NCBI RefSeq assembly: GCF_002583555.1
Contig: NZ_BEGX01000002.1
Coordinates: 1 to 64,000, forward strand
From: Pseudonocardia sp. N23
Lineage (GTDB): Bacteria; Actinomycetota; Actinomycetes; Mycobacteriales; Pseudonocardiaceae
Length of the DNA: 64,000 nt
Reading direction: 5' to 3'
In this document: positions 31,546 to 39,942 of the stretch, one piece after another
Numbering within the stretch: the stretch's first letter is position 1
Layout of the letters: each line of letters starts with the position of its first letter
Made by a program: the position numbers and the translations under genes
Notes under the pieces: model-generated
What the model saw: the letters and a program-made list of their open reading frames with translations, nothing else
What the model was told of the DNA's origin: nothing
Database searches by the model: none

Positions 31546-32334
31546 TCACTCGTAGCAGTGGGGGGCGTGGCCGAGAGCGGCCCAGTCGTCGGGGTCGTGG
31601 GTGATCCACACCGTGGCGTCGGCGGCGTCGCGCAACAGTTTGAGCCGGCGCAGGCTGCGGACCGCCTGCTCGGTGTTCGAGTCGATCGGGAAATGGACCT
31701 CCTGCTCGAACGCCGCCCTCAGATGGGCCGTGTCCCCGGTCAGGATGAACGTGCGCGACGGCAGCCGGACCAGCAGGCTCAGCTCGCCGGGGGTGTGACC
31801 CGGCGTGAACAGCACCGTCAGGCTGCCGTCGCCGAACAGGTCGACATCGACACCCGGGATGTAGTTCCAGTCGAAGTGGCGGGTCGCCTCGATGTCGGCG
31901 GTCCGGAAGAAGCCGGCGCCGACGCTGGTGGGCCAGAACGAGAACGGCAGCTCACCCTCTCCGGCATAGAACTTGGCCTGCGGGAACAGCGACAGGCCGC
32001 CGGTGTGGTCGAGATGGCTGTGCGAGGCGATGACGTGGGTGACGTCGGAGGTCTTGTACCCGAGTGCCGCGAGCTGGCGGTCGAGCCGCTGCTCCGGCTT
32101 CACGGCGAGCCTGGTCAGCGTCGCGAGCTCACCGTAGACCGCTTCGGGGTCGTCGTGGGCCTCCGGCACGAGCCCTGTGTCGAACAGGACGAGCCCACGC
32201 GGGTGCTCGATCAGGTACGCGGGCAGCGGGACGGTCAGCTCCCCGCTGAGTCCGTACATCAGAGTCGACGCGTCGAGGGTGAAGCTGGGCGAGTCGAGTG
32301 CCCACAACCGCGTGCACGTGGCGAAGGACGGCAT
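31546..32334 (-). CDS. Metallo-beta-lactamase-fold lactonase (AHL lactonase-like)
   Basis: The 262-residue MBL-fold hydrolase has the di-zinc motif VIASHSHLDHTGG (HxHxDH), then TPGHTPGELSLLV, ILTGDTAHL and a terminal WITHDPDDW supplying the remaining ligands. The layout matches the AHL-lactonase subgroup, which opens lactone rings. In this setting a lactone produced by the Baeyer-Villiger enzymes is a plausible substrate (inferred). ATG 32334 has GAGAGGAAG upstream. It is convergent with the AhpD-like gene. A degenerate motif copy lies 104 bp upstream. Confidence 0.88.
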   Translation of the reverse strand: MPSFATCTRLWALDSPSFTLDASTLMYGLSGELTVPLPAYLIEHPRGLVLFDTGLVPEAHDDPEAVYGELATLTRLAVKPEQRLDRQLAALGYKTSDVTHVIASHSHLDHTGGLSLFPQAKFYAGEGELPFSFWPTSVGAGFFRTADIEATRHFDWNYIPGVDVDLFGDGSLTVLFTPGHTPGELSLLVRLPSRTFILTGDTAHLRAAFEQEVHFPIDSNTEQAVRSLRRLKLLRDAADATVWITHDPDDWAALGHAPHCYE

Positions 32335-32437
32335 TGGCTCTTCCTCTCGTTGACGGGTTTTCGGTGTCGTCACGAACGCCCGGATCCGGAAATCGGTCTC
32401 GAGAGCAGGACCGTAGGGCGCGCCTTCCCGAGAATGG

Positions 32438-32454
32438 TGTGCGATTTCAGGACA
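32438..32454. promoter_or_regulatory. Weak palindrome resembling the regulon motif
   Basis: TGTGCGATTTCAGGACA keeps only the outer bases. It lies 104 bp upstream of the lactonase-like gene and 64 bp upstream of the zinc-ribbon gene at 32518. Confidence 0.3.
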
Positions 32455-32517
32455 CCGCGTGCCGGATGTGCCGGATCGACACATCATCGCCGCGCTCGAC
32501 CCTGATTTCCTGCAGGG

Positions 32518-32913
32518 ATGGCAATTCTTGTCGACTACGTGTGTCCCACGTGCACGGGCCGCTTCGAGGCCTGGGCCGCCACTCCCCCGCCGACGACCCA
32601 CCGGTGCCCCGCGTGCGGCGGCCCGGCCCGGCGCGCATGGTCGCCGATCGGGCTGGGCCGCGGCCCCGCGGCCGGGTCCGAGCGGCACCCCTTGCCTGCC
32701 GCGGAACCGTCGCTCTGCACCCGGAACCCCGACGTCCTGGGCCTGTGCCACATGACCCCGGAGGCGGGCCGCGCATGGGTCGCGCGGGTCCGCGGCGACA
32801 ACCGGACGCTCGACCGCGAGCTCGCGAAGCAGGAGGCCGCCGCGGCCGTGCGGACTCCGAGGCTCGAGGACGTCCTGAGCCACAGCCACTCCCGCCCCGC
32901 ACCCGCGGGATGA
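32518..32913 (+). CDS. FmdB-like zinc-ribbon protein
   Basis: The 131-residue protein starts with a rubredoxin-like zinc ribbon: YVCPTCTGRFEAW and, about 20 residues on, HRCPACGGPARR (two CxxC pairs). This is the FmdB-type regulatory-protein family. The rest is low-complexity and Arg/Ala-rich, with LCTRNPDVLGLCH in the middle, and ends in a charged helix. No ribosome site beyond GCAGGG is seen. The function is unknown. It lies alone, divergent from the lactonase-like gene. Confidence 0.7.
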   Translation: MAILVDYVCPTCTGRFEAWAATPPPTTHRCPACGGPARRAWSPIGLGRGPAAGSERHPLPAAEPSLCTRNPDVLGLCHMTPEAGRAWVARVRGDNRTLDRELAKQEAAAAVRTPRLEDVLSHSHSRPAPAG

Positions 32914-32923
32914 CGGCCGGACT

Positions 32924-32940
32924 TGTCCCAAGGTGGAACA
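32924..32940. promoter_or_regulatory. TGTCCCA-N3-TGGAACA palindrome (regulon motif)
   Basis: TGTCCCAAGGTGGAACA (outer TT/AA extend it), 87 bp upstream of the NTF2-fold gene at 33027. Confidence 0.6.
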
Positions 32941-33026
32941 ACACGCCCCGGATCAGCACTCCTAACGTCGTTCGTCGGACAGCCGACGACGGCCGGACAT
33001 CGTGACGAACGAAAGGTGGGCATCTC

Positions 33027-33422
33027 GTGAGTGACGCCGACAAGCAGGTCGTGAAGGAATTCGTCGACGCCTTCATCCGTGGCGATCTCGACGACGCGCT
33101 GAGCCGGCTCGCCGACGACGCGATCGTCGACGAGGCCGACGGCATGGACTTCTCGGGCAGGTTCACCGGCCCGGCCGGGTTCGCGAAGCTGATCGAGAAG
33201 ATGTCCGCCGGCGTCGAGGCGCGCATCGACAGCAACGAGCTGATCGACGGCGGCCACGTGATCGTCTCGCGGCTGGAGATGACCTTCACCTCCACGGGTA
33301 GCGGCCGCTCGCTGCCGACCCGGGTCACCGAGATCTACACCGTCCGCGACGGCCGGATCGTCGGCCTGGACTCGTTCTACAAGGACCCGTTGGCCGTCAA
33401 CGCCCTCTACAACGAGAAGTGA
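33027..33422 (+). CDS. NTF2/SnoaL-fold protein
   Basis: The 131-residue NTF2-like protein has an N-terminal helix with VKEFVDAFIRGDLDDALSRL, then DEADGMDFSGRFTGPAGFAKLIEKM, a central sheet VIVSRLEMTFTST, and LPTRVTEIYTVRDGRIVGLDSF. Fold members include ketosteroid isomerases and limonene-1,2-epoxide hydrolase. The position of acidic residues near the end is compatible with the latter but not diagnostic. GTG 33027 has GAAAGGTGG upstream. It precedes an SDR by 8 bp and an LLM oxidoreductase further on, forming an operon. Confidence 0.8.
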   Translation: MSDADKQVVKEFVDAFIRGDLDDALSRLADDAIVDEADGMDFSGRFTGPAGFAKLIEKMSAGVEARIDSNELIDGGHVIVSRLEMTFTSTGSGRSLPTRVTEIYTVRDGRIVGLDSFYKDPLAVNALYNEK

Positions 33423-33430
33423 GTCCAGCC

Positions 33431-34264
33431 ATGGCAGGCAAGCTCGAGGGCAAGGTCGCCTTCGTCACCGGTGCCGCGCGCAGCCAGGGCCGCTCGCACG
33501 CGATCCGGCTCGCCCAGGAGGGCGCCGACATCATCGCCGTCGACCTCTGCGGCCAGGTCGACACCGTCGAGTACCCGATGTCCACCCCGGAGGACCTGAA
33601 GGAGACGGTGCGCCTGATCGAGGACCTCGACCGCCGCATCGTCGCCACCGAGGCCGACGTGCGCGACTACGCCGCGCTGTCCACGGCCGTCGACGCGGGC
33701 GTGTCCGCGCTGGGGCGCCTGGACATCGTGTGCGGCAACGCGGGCATCGTCAACCTCGGCATGGTGCACGAGCTCTCGCTCGAGCAGTGGAACACCATGA
33801 TCGACGTCAACCTCACCGGTGTCTTCCACACCTGCAAGGCCGCGGTCCCGCACATCATCGCGGGTGGTCGCGGCGGCTCGATCACGCTGACCAGCACCGC
33901 GGTGGCGCTGCGCCCGGTCCAGGGCGCTGGGCACTACATCGCCGCCAAGCACGGCGTCGTCGGGCTCATGCAGACCCTGGCGCTCGAGCTCGCGCCGCAC
34001 TTCATCCGGGTCAACACGATCCACCCGACCAACTGCGACACCGACATGATCCAGAACCCTGCGATGCGCAAGGCGTTCGTCCCGGACTCGGAGCACCCGA
34101 CCCGCGAGGAGAGCGAGCCCGCGTACACGGCGCTCAACGCACTGCCGATCCCATGGATCGAGCCGCGCGACATCTCCAACGCCATCGCCTTCCTCGCCTC
34201 CGACGAAGGCCGGTACATCACGGGCATCTCGCTGCCGGTCGACGCCGGGTTCCAGCGCATCTGA
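33431..34264 (+). CDS. Mycofactocin-coupled SDR oxidoreductase (3 of 4)
   Basis: The 277-residue SDR has the subfamily motifs TGAARSQGRSHAIRL and EGADIIAVDLCG, then CGNAGIVNLG, Ser in LTSTAVAL, and the catalytic YIAAK. VNTIHPTNCDTDM and ITGISLPVDAGFQRI close it. It fits the carveol-dehydrogenase-like group that uses bound NAD with mycofactocin. ATG 33431 is preferred to an upstream GTG at 33419, which would overlap the NTF2 gene. It is followed after 49 bp by the LLM oxidoreductase gene. Confidence 0.92.
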   Translation: MAGKLEGKVAFVTGAARSQGRSHAIRLAQEGADIIAVDLCGQVDTVEYPMSTPEDLKETVRLIEDLDRRIVATEADVRDYAALSTAVDAGVSALGRLDIVCGNAGIVNLGMVHELSLEQWNTMIDVNLTGVFHTCKAAVPHIIAGGRGGSITLTSTAVALRPVQGAGHYIAAKHGVVGLMQTLALELAPHFIRVNTIHPTNCDTDMIQNPAMRKAFVPDSEHPTREESEPAYTALNALPIPWIEPRDISNAIAFLASDEGRYITGISLPVDAGFQRI

Positions 34265-34313
34265 CCGGCCGACAGCGCCGGGCCTCCGCGAACGGCAGAA
34301 CCAAGGAGACGAC

Positions 34314-35141
34314 ATGAAGATCGGCATCGGGGCGTTCGTCGCCGACGGGACGATCCGTCCCGACGTCCTCGGGCGGGCGGTCGAGGATCGGGGGTTCGAG
34401 TCCCTGTTCGTCACCGAGCACTCCCACATCCCGGTGAGCAGGGAGTCGCCGTTCCCCCTCGGCGGACCCATGCCGGACTACTACGCCCGGCTGCTCAACC
34501 CGTTCGTCGCGCTGACCGCGGCGGCCGTCGCGACGTCACGGATCACCCTCGGCACCGGCATCGCGCTGATGACCCAGCGCGACGTCATCTACACCGCCAA
34601 GGAGGTCGCCAGCCTCGACGTCGTCTCGGACGGCCGTGTGCTGTTCGGGGTGGCGCCCGGCTGGAACAAGGAACAGATGCGCAACCACGGGACCGACCCG
34701 CGCACCCGTGGCGCGCTGCTCGACGAGCAGCTCCAGGCGCTGCGCGCGATCTGGACCCAGGACGAGGCCGAGTTCCACGGCCGGTTCGTGGACTTCGACC
34801 CGATCTGGTCGTGGCCCAAACCGGTGCAGCCGCGCCTCCCGCTCTACGTGGGCGGGTGGGGTCCGGCCGCGGCCAGGCGCGTCACGGCCCACGGCGACGG
34901 CTGGCTGCACGGCGGCGCCCCCGACCCCGACGCGGTCAAGGCGCAGTTCGAGATGCGCGCGGAGTACGCACCCGATGCTCCGATGAGCGTCTTCGGCGCC
35001 GACGGCGACGATCTCGCCGTCCTGGACGCCTACCGTGACGGCGGCGCCGAACGTGTCGCCGTCGTCCTGGAGCCGGCCTCGCAGAGCGACACCCTCGCCC
35101 GGCTCGACGTGCTGGCCGCGCTGGTCGAGCGATACCGCTGA
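34314..35141 (+). CDS. F420-dependent LLM-class oxidoreductase (TIGR03619-like)
   Basis: The 275-residue luciferase-like TIM barrel has MKIGIGAFVADGTI, LFVTEHSHIPVSR, ATSRITLGTGIALM, AKEVASLDVVSDGRVLFGVAPGW (in parts) and LPLYVGGWGPAAARRV. The SDGRV/FGVAPGWN pair is characteristic of F420-type LLM proteins. Such enzymes oxidise alcohols or reduce enones with F420, or oxygenate with FMN; limonene monooxygenase belongs to the same superfamily. AAGGAGACGAC precedes ATG 34314. It ends the NTF2-SDR-LLM operon before a strong terminator. Confidence 0.9.
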   Translation: MKIGIGAFVADGTIRPDVLGRAVEDRGFESLFVTEHSHIPVSRESPFPLGGPMPDYYARLLNPFVALTAAAVATSRITLGTGIALMTQRDVIYTAKEVASLDVVSDGRVLFGVAPGWNKEQMRNHGTDPRTRGALLDEQLQALRAIWTQDEAEFHGRFVDFDPIWSWPKPVQPRLPLYVGGWGPAAARRVTAHGDGWLHGGAPDPDAVKAQFEMRAEYAPDAPMSVFGADGDDLAVLDAYRDGGAERVAVVLEPASQSDTLARLDVLAALVERYR

Positions 35142-35156
35142 GCCACGGTTTCCCCA

Positions 35157-35197
35157 CACGACGGCCGTCGTCCCCGACCGGGACGGCGGCCGTCGTG
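35157..35197. terminator. Bidirectional hairpin terminator
   Basis: CACGACGGCCG (35157-35167) is complementary to CGGCCGTCGTG (35187-35197), with a further GTCCC/GGGAC pairing inside. It lies between the convergent LLM and cyclase genes. Confidence 0.8.
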
Positions 35198-35221
35198 CGT
35201 TCCGCCGTCCGCCCGTCCCGC

Positions 35222-36223
35222 TCAGCGGATCGCCACCGCGTTGCTCGGGGAGCCGACGCCGCCGGTGAGGTTCAGCGGCGTCGACACCACCATGGCGTCC
35301 CACCGGCCGTCGGCGGCACACGCGGCCGCCAGCTCGTCGAGCGCCCACAGCTCCCCGAGGACGAATCCCAGCAGCGGGATCAGCTCCCGGTGCATGAGCC
35401 CGCTGTGCGGAATCCGGTCGGCCCCGGCGCGCTCGGCCGCGGTGAGGAACGGCGAGTCCCGCGGTGCGGGCCAGGCCTCCACGGCGAAGGTGTCGCTCGC
35501 AACTACCGCGAACCGGCTGTCCCACAACCATTCGAGAGTCTCACGCGACGCCAGCAGGCCGGAGGCCCGCAGCGGGGTGAGCGCGCGGCGTTCCTGCGGC
35601 CCGAGCTCGTGCAGGTAATGGTGTCCCCAGCCGGTACGCACCATCAGGATGTCGCCGGGCGCCAGCGCCACACCCTGCGCGGCGGCGGCCTCGACCACCG
35701 TCGAGACCTCGATCGGCTCGCCGGCGTCGTGGTCGATGACGTGCCCGCGGGTGCGCAGGTGGGCGTCGACGTCGACCAGTACCCCGCGCCCGACGATCCC
35801 GTGCTCGGCGAAGCGGTTCACACCGAGCGTCGGCGCTCCCGGCCGGAGCAGCCCGGGGTCGGTGCCGTTGTAGAACCCGTGCTCAGGATGGGCGAAATGC
35901 CGCAGCCCGTCGAGCTGGCTGCTGCCCTGGGTGTGGAAGCTGTCCAGGTATTCGTCGCGGTGGTGCTCGTTGGCACCGAACATCATGTGCTGCAACGGCT
36001 TGCGCGTCGGCGCGGGCGGTGGGTCGAACGCCTCGAGCGGGTGGTCGAGCCGGACCCGCTGCCCCGTGCGCACGAGTGCGGCGGCAGCCCGGACCCGGTC
36101 CGGGGTGAGGTGGTTGAGCGTCCCGATCTCGTCGTCGGCACCCCACACCCCCCACGAGGAGCCGGGCGGGCCGTCGGTCCGCGCGAGGAGCTGGGCGTAG
36201 GTCGGGACGCTCGGTTCGGTCAC
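35222..36223 (-). CDS. Cyclase-family (kynurenine-formamidase-like) metal hydrolase
   Basis: The 333-residue protein belongs to the putative cyclase/KynB family, recognised by YAQLLARTDGPPGSSWG, WGADDEIGTLNHLTPDRV, the metal-site region FHTQGSSQLDGLRHF (Gln/Ser-Ser replacing part of HxGTHxDxPxH) and DILMVRTGWGHHY. Relatives hydrolyse amide or lactone-type bonds or isatin rings. GTG 36223 has GAGGA upstream; the in-frame extension above it is a shadow of the ligase gene. It is the last gene of the thiolase-DUF35-ligase operon, 19 bp after the ligase, and may hydrolyse a lactone or cyclic intermediate (inferred). Confidence 0.85.
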   Translation of the reverse strand: MTEPSVPTYAQLLARTDGPPGSSWGVWGADDEIGTLNHLTPDRVRAAAALVRTGQRVRLDHPLEAFDPPPAPTRKPLQHMMFGANEHHRDEYLDSFHTQGSSQLDGLRHFAHPEHGFYNGTDPGLLRPGAPTLGVNRFAEHGIVGRGVLVDVDAHLRTRGHVIDHDAGEPIEVSTVVEAAAAQGVALAPGDILMVRTGWGHHYLHELGPQERRALTPLRASGLLASRETLEWLWDSRFAVVASDTFAVEAWPAPRDSPFLTAAERAGADRIPHSGLMHRELIPLLGFVLGELWALDELAAACAADGRWDAMVVSTPLNLTGGVGSPSNAVAIR

Positions 36224-36242
36224 GAGCCGATCCTCGCCCGGA

Positions 36243-38357
36243 TCACACCCCGCCGCCGTCGTCGACGAGGACGACCGCGTCGACCGCCACCGCACCCCCG
36301 CCTGCTCCGCGCCGCAGCAGCACCGGGTTGACGTCGACGCCCGCGATCCGTGACCCCGGCCGGACCATCTCGTCGCCCAGCCGGACGGCGATGTCGACCC
36401 AGGCGTCGACGTCGGCGGCCTCGTCGCCGCGCACGGCGCCCAGCAGCGGCGCCATCCGCAGCGAGTCGACCGCCGCCCGAGCCTCCGCCCGGGTGAACGG
36501 CGGGAGCAGGACCCGGACGTCGGGTGAGACCTCGACGAGCGTGCCGCCGGCGCCGAGCACCACGACGGGCCCGAACACCGGGTCGAGGTGCGCGCCGACC
36601 ATGACCTCGACGGGCGCGGTGACCATGGGGGCGACGATCACGTCGCTGTCCACGATGCCGTTGCGCGCCAGGATGTCCAGGATGTCCTCGGTGGCGGCGG
36701 CGACCTGTTCGGCGTCACCGAGGCCGAGCCGGACCAGCCCCAGGTCGGACTTGTGGGTGACGGCCGCCGTGCAGCCCTTCACGACGACCGGCACCCCGCC
36801 CAGCGCGTCGAAGGCCGCCACCGCGGCGCCGACGTCCGGGCACCGCGTCACGGCGACGGTCGGGATGCCCAGCCCGGCCAGTGTCGCGAGGCTGTCGGCC
36901 TCGTCGGCGGTGCGCAGCGGGCCCGCGGGCCGGCGTGGGGAGAGCCGGGCCCGTCCGGCGGCAGCCGCCGCGATCGCGCCGTGCCGCGTCACCTGGGCGA
37001 GTGCCGCGACGGCCGCGGCCTCGTCGTCGAACACCGCGAGGTCCTCGCCGCGGAAGACCTCGCCCACGTCGGGCTGGGCGATCGCGACGGCAACGGGCAC
37101 ACCGCTGTCCCGGGCGAACGCGCCGACGTCGGCGGCGATGGCCGCGACGTCGTACCCACGCCCGGCCACCGGGATCCCGATGACGCACGCGTCGACCCCG
37201 GGGTCCGAGCCGATGACGGGCAGCACCTTCCCGAACAGGCTGCTGTCGGTCATCAGGGCGGCGGTCACGTCGACGGGGTTCGCGGTCGCGGCGAACGCCG
37301 GCAACGCCGCGACCAGGCGCTCGTGGGTGGCTCCGGTGAACGTCGCGAGGTCCAGGCCGTGGTCGGCGGCGGCGTCGGCGGCCAGCACGCAGATCGCCCC
37401 GGAGTTGCTGACGATCGCCAGGCCTCCCGCTCGCGGACGGTCCACCGGCGGGGACGCGGCTCCGCGAAGGTAGAGGTCCACCGCGGCGGTGAGCTCGGAG
37501 GAGCTGCCGGCGCGCCAGATCCCGAGCCGTTCGAAGAACGCGTCGACGACGCGGGTCTCGTTCGCCAGCGCCCCCGTGTGCGACGCGGCGGCCCGTTGCC
37601 CACCGGCACTGCGCCCACCCGAGAGCGCGACGACGGGCACACCCCGTCGCCGCGCGACCTCGGCCAGCTCCTCCACCGATGCGGGGTCGCGGATGTCCTC
37701 CAGGTAGAGCAGCAGCAGCCGGATGCCGGGGTCAGCGACCACGGTCGCGGCCAGTTCAGCGGCAGTGACGTCGGCGTCGTTGCCGGTGGCGTGGGCGTAG
37801 CGCACCCCGACCCCGCGGCGGCGCAGCATCCCGTAGGGCACCGAGCACAGCGCGCCGCTCTGGCTGACGACGGCGACGGGGCCGTCGGCGGGCGGGGCCT
37901 CGGTGAACATCGTCGAGAACCCGAGGACCGCACCCGAGCCGAAGCTCGCGAGCCCTTGGGTGTTGGGGCCGACGATGCGCATCCCCGTCTCCCGCGCCGC
38001 CCGCAGCATCTCCCCCTGCCTGCGCCGCCCGTCCGTGTCGGGCGTCTCGCCGAAACCGGACGACATCACGACGCAACCGCGCACCCCCAGCCGCGCGCAC
38101 ATCGCGACCGCGTCGACGGCCGCCTGCCCCGGCACACCGATGACGGCGACGTCCGGCACCTCCGGCAGCGCCTCGACCGACGCGAACGCCGGCAGCCCCT
38201 GGATCGTCGGTCGCGCCGGGTTCACCGGGTAGAGCGCGCCGGCGTACCCGAGCGTCGTCATGTACCTGATCGGCCGGCCACCGATCTTGTCCGGGTTGTC
38301 GGAGGCCCCGATCACGGTCACCGACCGTGGCGTGTGGAAGAACGACAGGTCGCTCAC
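36243..38357 (-). CDS. NDP-forming acyl-CoA synthetase (fused alpha-beta subunits)
   Basis: The 704-residue acetate-CoA ligase-type enzyme has a CoA-binding Rossmann domain (VTVIGASDNPDKIGGRPI), succinyl-CoA-ligase-like domains (VAVVSQSGALCSVPYGML) and the phospho-histidine motif AASHTGALANE (about residue 255). A C-terminal ATP-grasp part contains PVVVKGCTAAVTHKSDLGLV and VFGPVVVLGAGGTLVEV. It makes an acyl-CoA from an acid and CoA with ATP giving ADP and phosphate. GTG 38357 overlaps the DUF35 stop by 4 bp. In this operon it probably activates a ring-opened carboxylic acid before the thiolase-like step. Confidence 0.92.
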   Translation of the reverse strand: MSDLSFFHTPRSVTVIGASDNPDKIGGRPIRYMTTLGYAGALYPVNPARPTIQGLPAFASVEALPEVPDVAVIGVPGQAAVDAVAMCARLGVRGCVVMSSGFGETPDTDGRRRQGEMLRAARETGMRIVGPNTQGLASFGSGAVLGFSTMFTEAPPADGPVAVVSQSGALCSVPYGMLRRRGVGVRYAHATGNDADVTAAELAATVVADPGIRLLLLYLEDIRDPASVEELAEVARRRGVPVVALSGGRSAGGQRAAASHTGALANETRVVDAFFERLGIWRAGSSSELTAAVDLYLRGAASPPVDRPRAGGLAIVSNSGAICVLAADAAADHGLDLATFTGATHERLVAALPAFAATANPVDVTAALMTDSSLFGKVLPVIGSDPGVDACVIGIPVAGRGYDVAAIAADVGAFARDSGVPVAVAIAQPDVGEVFRGEDLAVFDDEAAAVAALAQVTRHGAIAAAAAGRARLSPRRPAGPLRTADEADSLATLAGLGIPTVAVTRCPDVGAAVAAFDALGGVPVVVKGCTAAVTHKSDLGLVRLGLGDAEQVAAATEDILDILARNGIVDSDVIVAPMVTAPVEVMVGAHLDPVFGPVVVLGAGGTLVEVSPDVRVLLPPFTRAEARAAVDSLRMAPLLGAVRGDEAADVDAWVDIAVRLGDEMVRPGSRIAGVDVNPVLLRRGAGGGAVAVDAVVLVDDGGGV

Positions 38358-38677
38358 GAGTGCTCCGCCTCGAAGTAGGGGACCGCGACGGGGTCGTCCG
38401 TCCCGGCCCGGAACGTCAGCACAGCCGGGACGCCGGGCCTCAGTGCCGGGTCGCACCGCCCGAGCACCCGCACGCCCTCGGCGAGGTCGACGAGCGCGAT
38501 CGCCCCCTGTGCCCCCGCGGTCGTGGCGACGACCGCGCCGCGGCCTGCGCTGATCGTCGTCGTCACCGCACCGGCGCACCGCGGGCACCGGTCGCGCCGC
38601 AGGTACCAGCGATGGCCGCAGTCCACGCAGGCACTGACGACGATCCGCGGCTCGCCATCGGTCCAGTCGGTGGTCAT
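38354..38677 (-). CDS. DUF35 OB-fold/zinc-ribbon partner of the thiolase-like protein
   Basis: The 107-residue protein has a rubredoxin-like zinc ribbon (ACVDCGHRWYLRRDRCPRC, two CxxC pairs at about residues 17-34) and an OB-fold (IALVDLAEGVRVLGRCDP, AVLTFRAG). DUF35 proteins bind acyl-CoA and form complexes with SCP2-type thiolase-like proteins, as in steroid side-chain retro-aldolases Ltp2-ChsH2. ATG 38677 overlaps the thiolase-like stop and its stop overlaps the ligase start, both by 4 bp. The tight coupling supports a complex. Confidence 0.88.
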   Translation of the reverse strand: MTTDWTDGEPRIVVSACVDCGHRWYLRRDRCPRCAGAVTTTISAGRGAVVATTAGAQGAIALVDLAEGVRVLGRCDPALRPGVPAVLTFRAGTDDPVAVPYFEAEHS

Positions 38678-39816
38678 CGAGTTCCTCCCCGGCCGCGCAG
38701 CACGGCGGTCACGTGCGCCGACATCACGCCGCCGTCGGCGTGCACGAGTCCCTGCCGGGCGCCGGTGACCTGACGCCCACCTGCCTCACCACGCAGCTGG
38801 GACACCACCTCGGCCAGATGCGCCATCCCGCCGCCGACACCGCAGTGCCCGTAGGACAGCAGCCCGCCGTGCGGGTTGACCGGTGTCGGGCCGTCGAGGT
38901 CGAAACGGCCGTCGGCCGCGGCCGCGCCCGCCCGCCCCGGCTCGGCCAGACCGAGCTCCTCCAGCAGCAGCGCGAGGGTGATCGTGAAGCTGTCGTAGAT
39001 GCCGAAGACGTCGACCTCCGCGATCTCCGAGCCCGCCTCCGCCAGCGCCCGTCCGGCCGACACCCGCGCCCCGAACCCGTGCAGGTCGGCCTCGCTGATG
39101 TGCTGGTGCAGGTGCGCCTGCCCGGTGCCGGCGATCTCCACGTCCCGCGGGTCGCCACCGGCGCCGACGACGAACGCCGCCCCGCCGTCGGAGATCGGGC
39201 AGCAGTCCAGCAGGTGCAGCGGTTCGGCGACCGGGCGCGAGGACAACACCTCGCCGACGGTCACCGGGGTGCGGAACTGGGCGCCGTCGTGGCGGGCGGC
39301 ATGGGCGCGCATCGCGACCGCCAGCGGCGCCAGCCCTGCGCGCGGGTCGAGCCCGTGCTCGTGCAGGTATGCCGACGCGAGCAGCGCGTAGTACTGCGGC
39401 ACCGTGGCTCCGACCGGCACCTCGTAGCGGTGGTGCCCGACCTGGGCCAGCGTGTTCGTCGAGGTCTGTGTGCTCTGACCGCTGGCCCGGTCCTCCCCCG
39501 CGACGACGAGCACCGTCGACGCCGCGCCCGCGTCCACGAGCGCCGCGGCCTGCGCGACCATCGCCAGGCCGGTCGCCCCGCCGACCGCCGCACCCAGCGC
39601 CACCTGCGGGGTGATGCCCAGGTACTCCCCGAGGAGGTTCGCCGGCATCAGGTGGTTCAGCGTCGTCGCGTACCCGACGACCAGGCCGTCGACGTCCCGT
39701 GGCGTCACCCCGGCGTCGGCCATCGCGAGGGTCGCCGCGCTCGCCTGCCAGCCCAGCGCGTCCCTGCCGGGAAGCCGGCCGAACGCGGTCAGCCCGGCAC
39801 CGCGGATCCACGCCAT
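38674..39816 (-). CDS. Thiolase-like protein (lipid-transfer/SCP2-thiolase type)
   Basis: The 380-residue thiolase-fold protein has MAWIRGAGLTAFGR, DVDGLVVGYATT, the central VALGAAVGGATGLAMVAQ, a middle CCPISDGGAAFVVG, GIYDSFTITLALLLEELG and NPHGGLLSYGHCGVGGG. The nucleophilic cysteine of true thiolases is absent (GGATG where CASG is usual), while the His near the C-terminus is kept. This is the pattern of Ltp2-like enzymes that perform retro-aldol cleavage with a DUF35 partner, which is encoded next. ATG 39816 has GGAGGGAG upstream. It heads the operon down to the cyclase and is divergent from the BVMO. Confidence 0.88.
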   Translation of the reverse strand: MAWIRGAGLTAFGRLPGRDALGWQASAATLAMADAGVTPRDVDGLVVGYATTLNHLMPANLLGEYLGITPQVALGAAVGGATGLAMVAQAAALVDAGAASTVLVVAGEDRASGQSTQTSTNTLAQVGHHRYEVPVGATVPQYYALLASAYLHEHGLDPRAGLAPLAVAMRAHAARHDGAQFRTPVTVGEVLSSRPVAEPLHLLDCCPISDGGAAFVVGAGGDPRDVEIAGTGQAHLHQHISEADLHGFGARVSAGRALAEAGSEIAEVDVFGIYDSFTITLALLLEELGLAEPGRAGAAAADGRFDLDGPTPVNPHGGLLSYGHCGVGGGMAHLAEVVSQLRGEAGGRQVTGARQGLVHADGGVMSAHVTAVLRGRGGTR

Positions 39817-39866
39817 GCGATCTCCCTCCGTCGGGTCGACCGTAGGCCGCGCCCGCGGCCGGCACC

Positions 39867-39907
39867 TGTCCGAATCTGGAACAGGCGCCGCGTACCGAAA
39901 TGGGACA
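39867..39907. promoter_or_regulatory. Two adjacent palindrome copies (regulon motif)
   Basis: TGTCCGAATCTGGAACA (39867-39883, inside CCTGT/ACAGG) and a second copy with exact right arm TGGGACA (39891-39907). They lie between the divergent thiolase-like gene (start 39816) and BVMO gene (start 39943), the only place where two copies occur together. Confidence 0.55.
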
Positions 39908-39942
39908 GCACCGCGGCCCGGCCGACCCCGACCATCGGGGAC

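Noticed and set aside
33027..33422. Calling the NTF2-fold protein limonene-1,2-epoxide hydrolase
   Set aside because: The fold is shared, but the full Asp-Arg-Asp active-site pattern could not be confirmed by eye.
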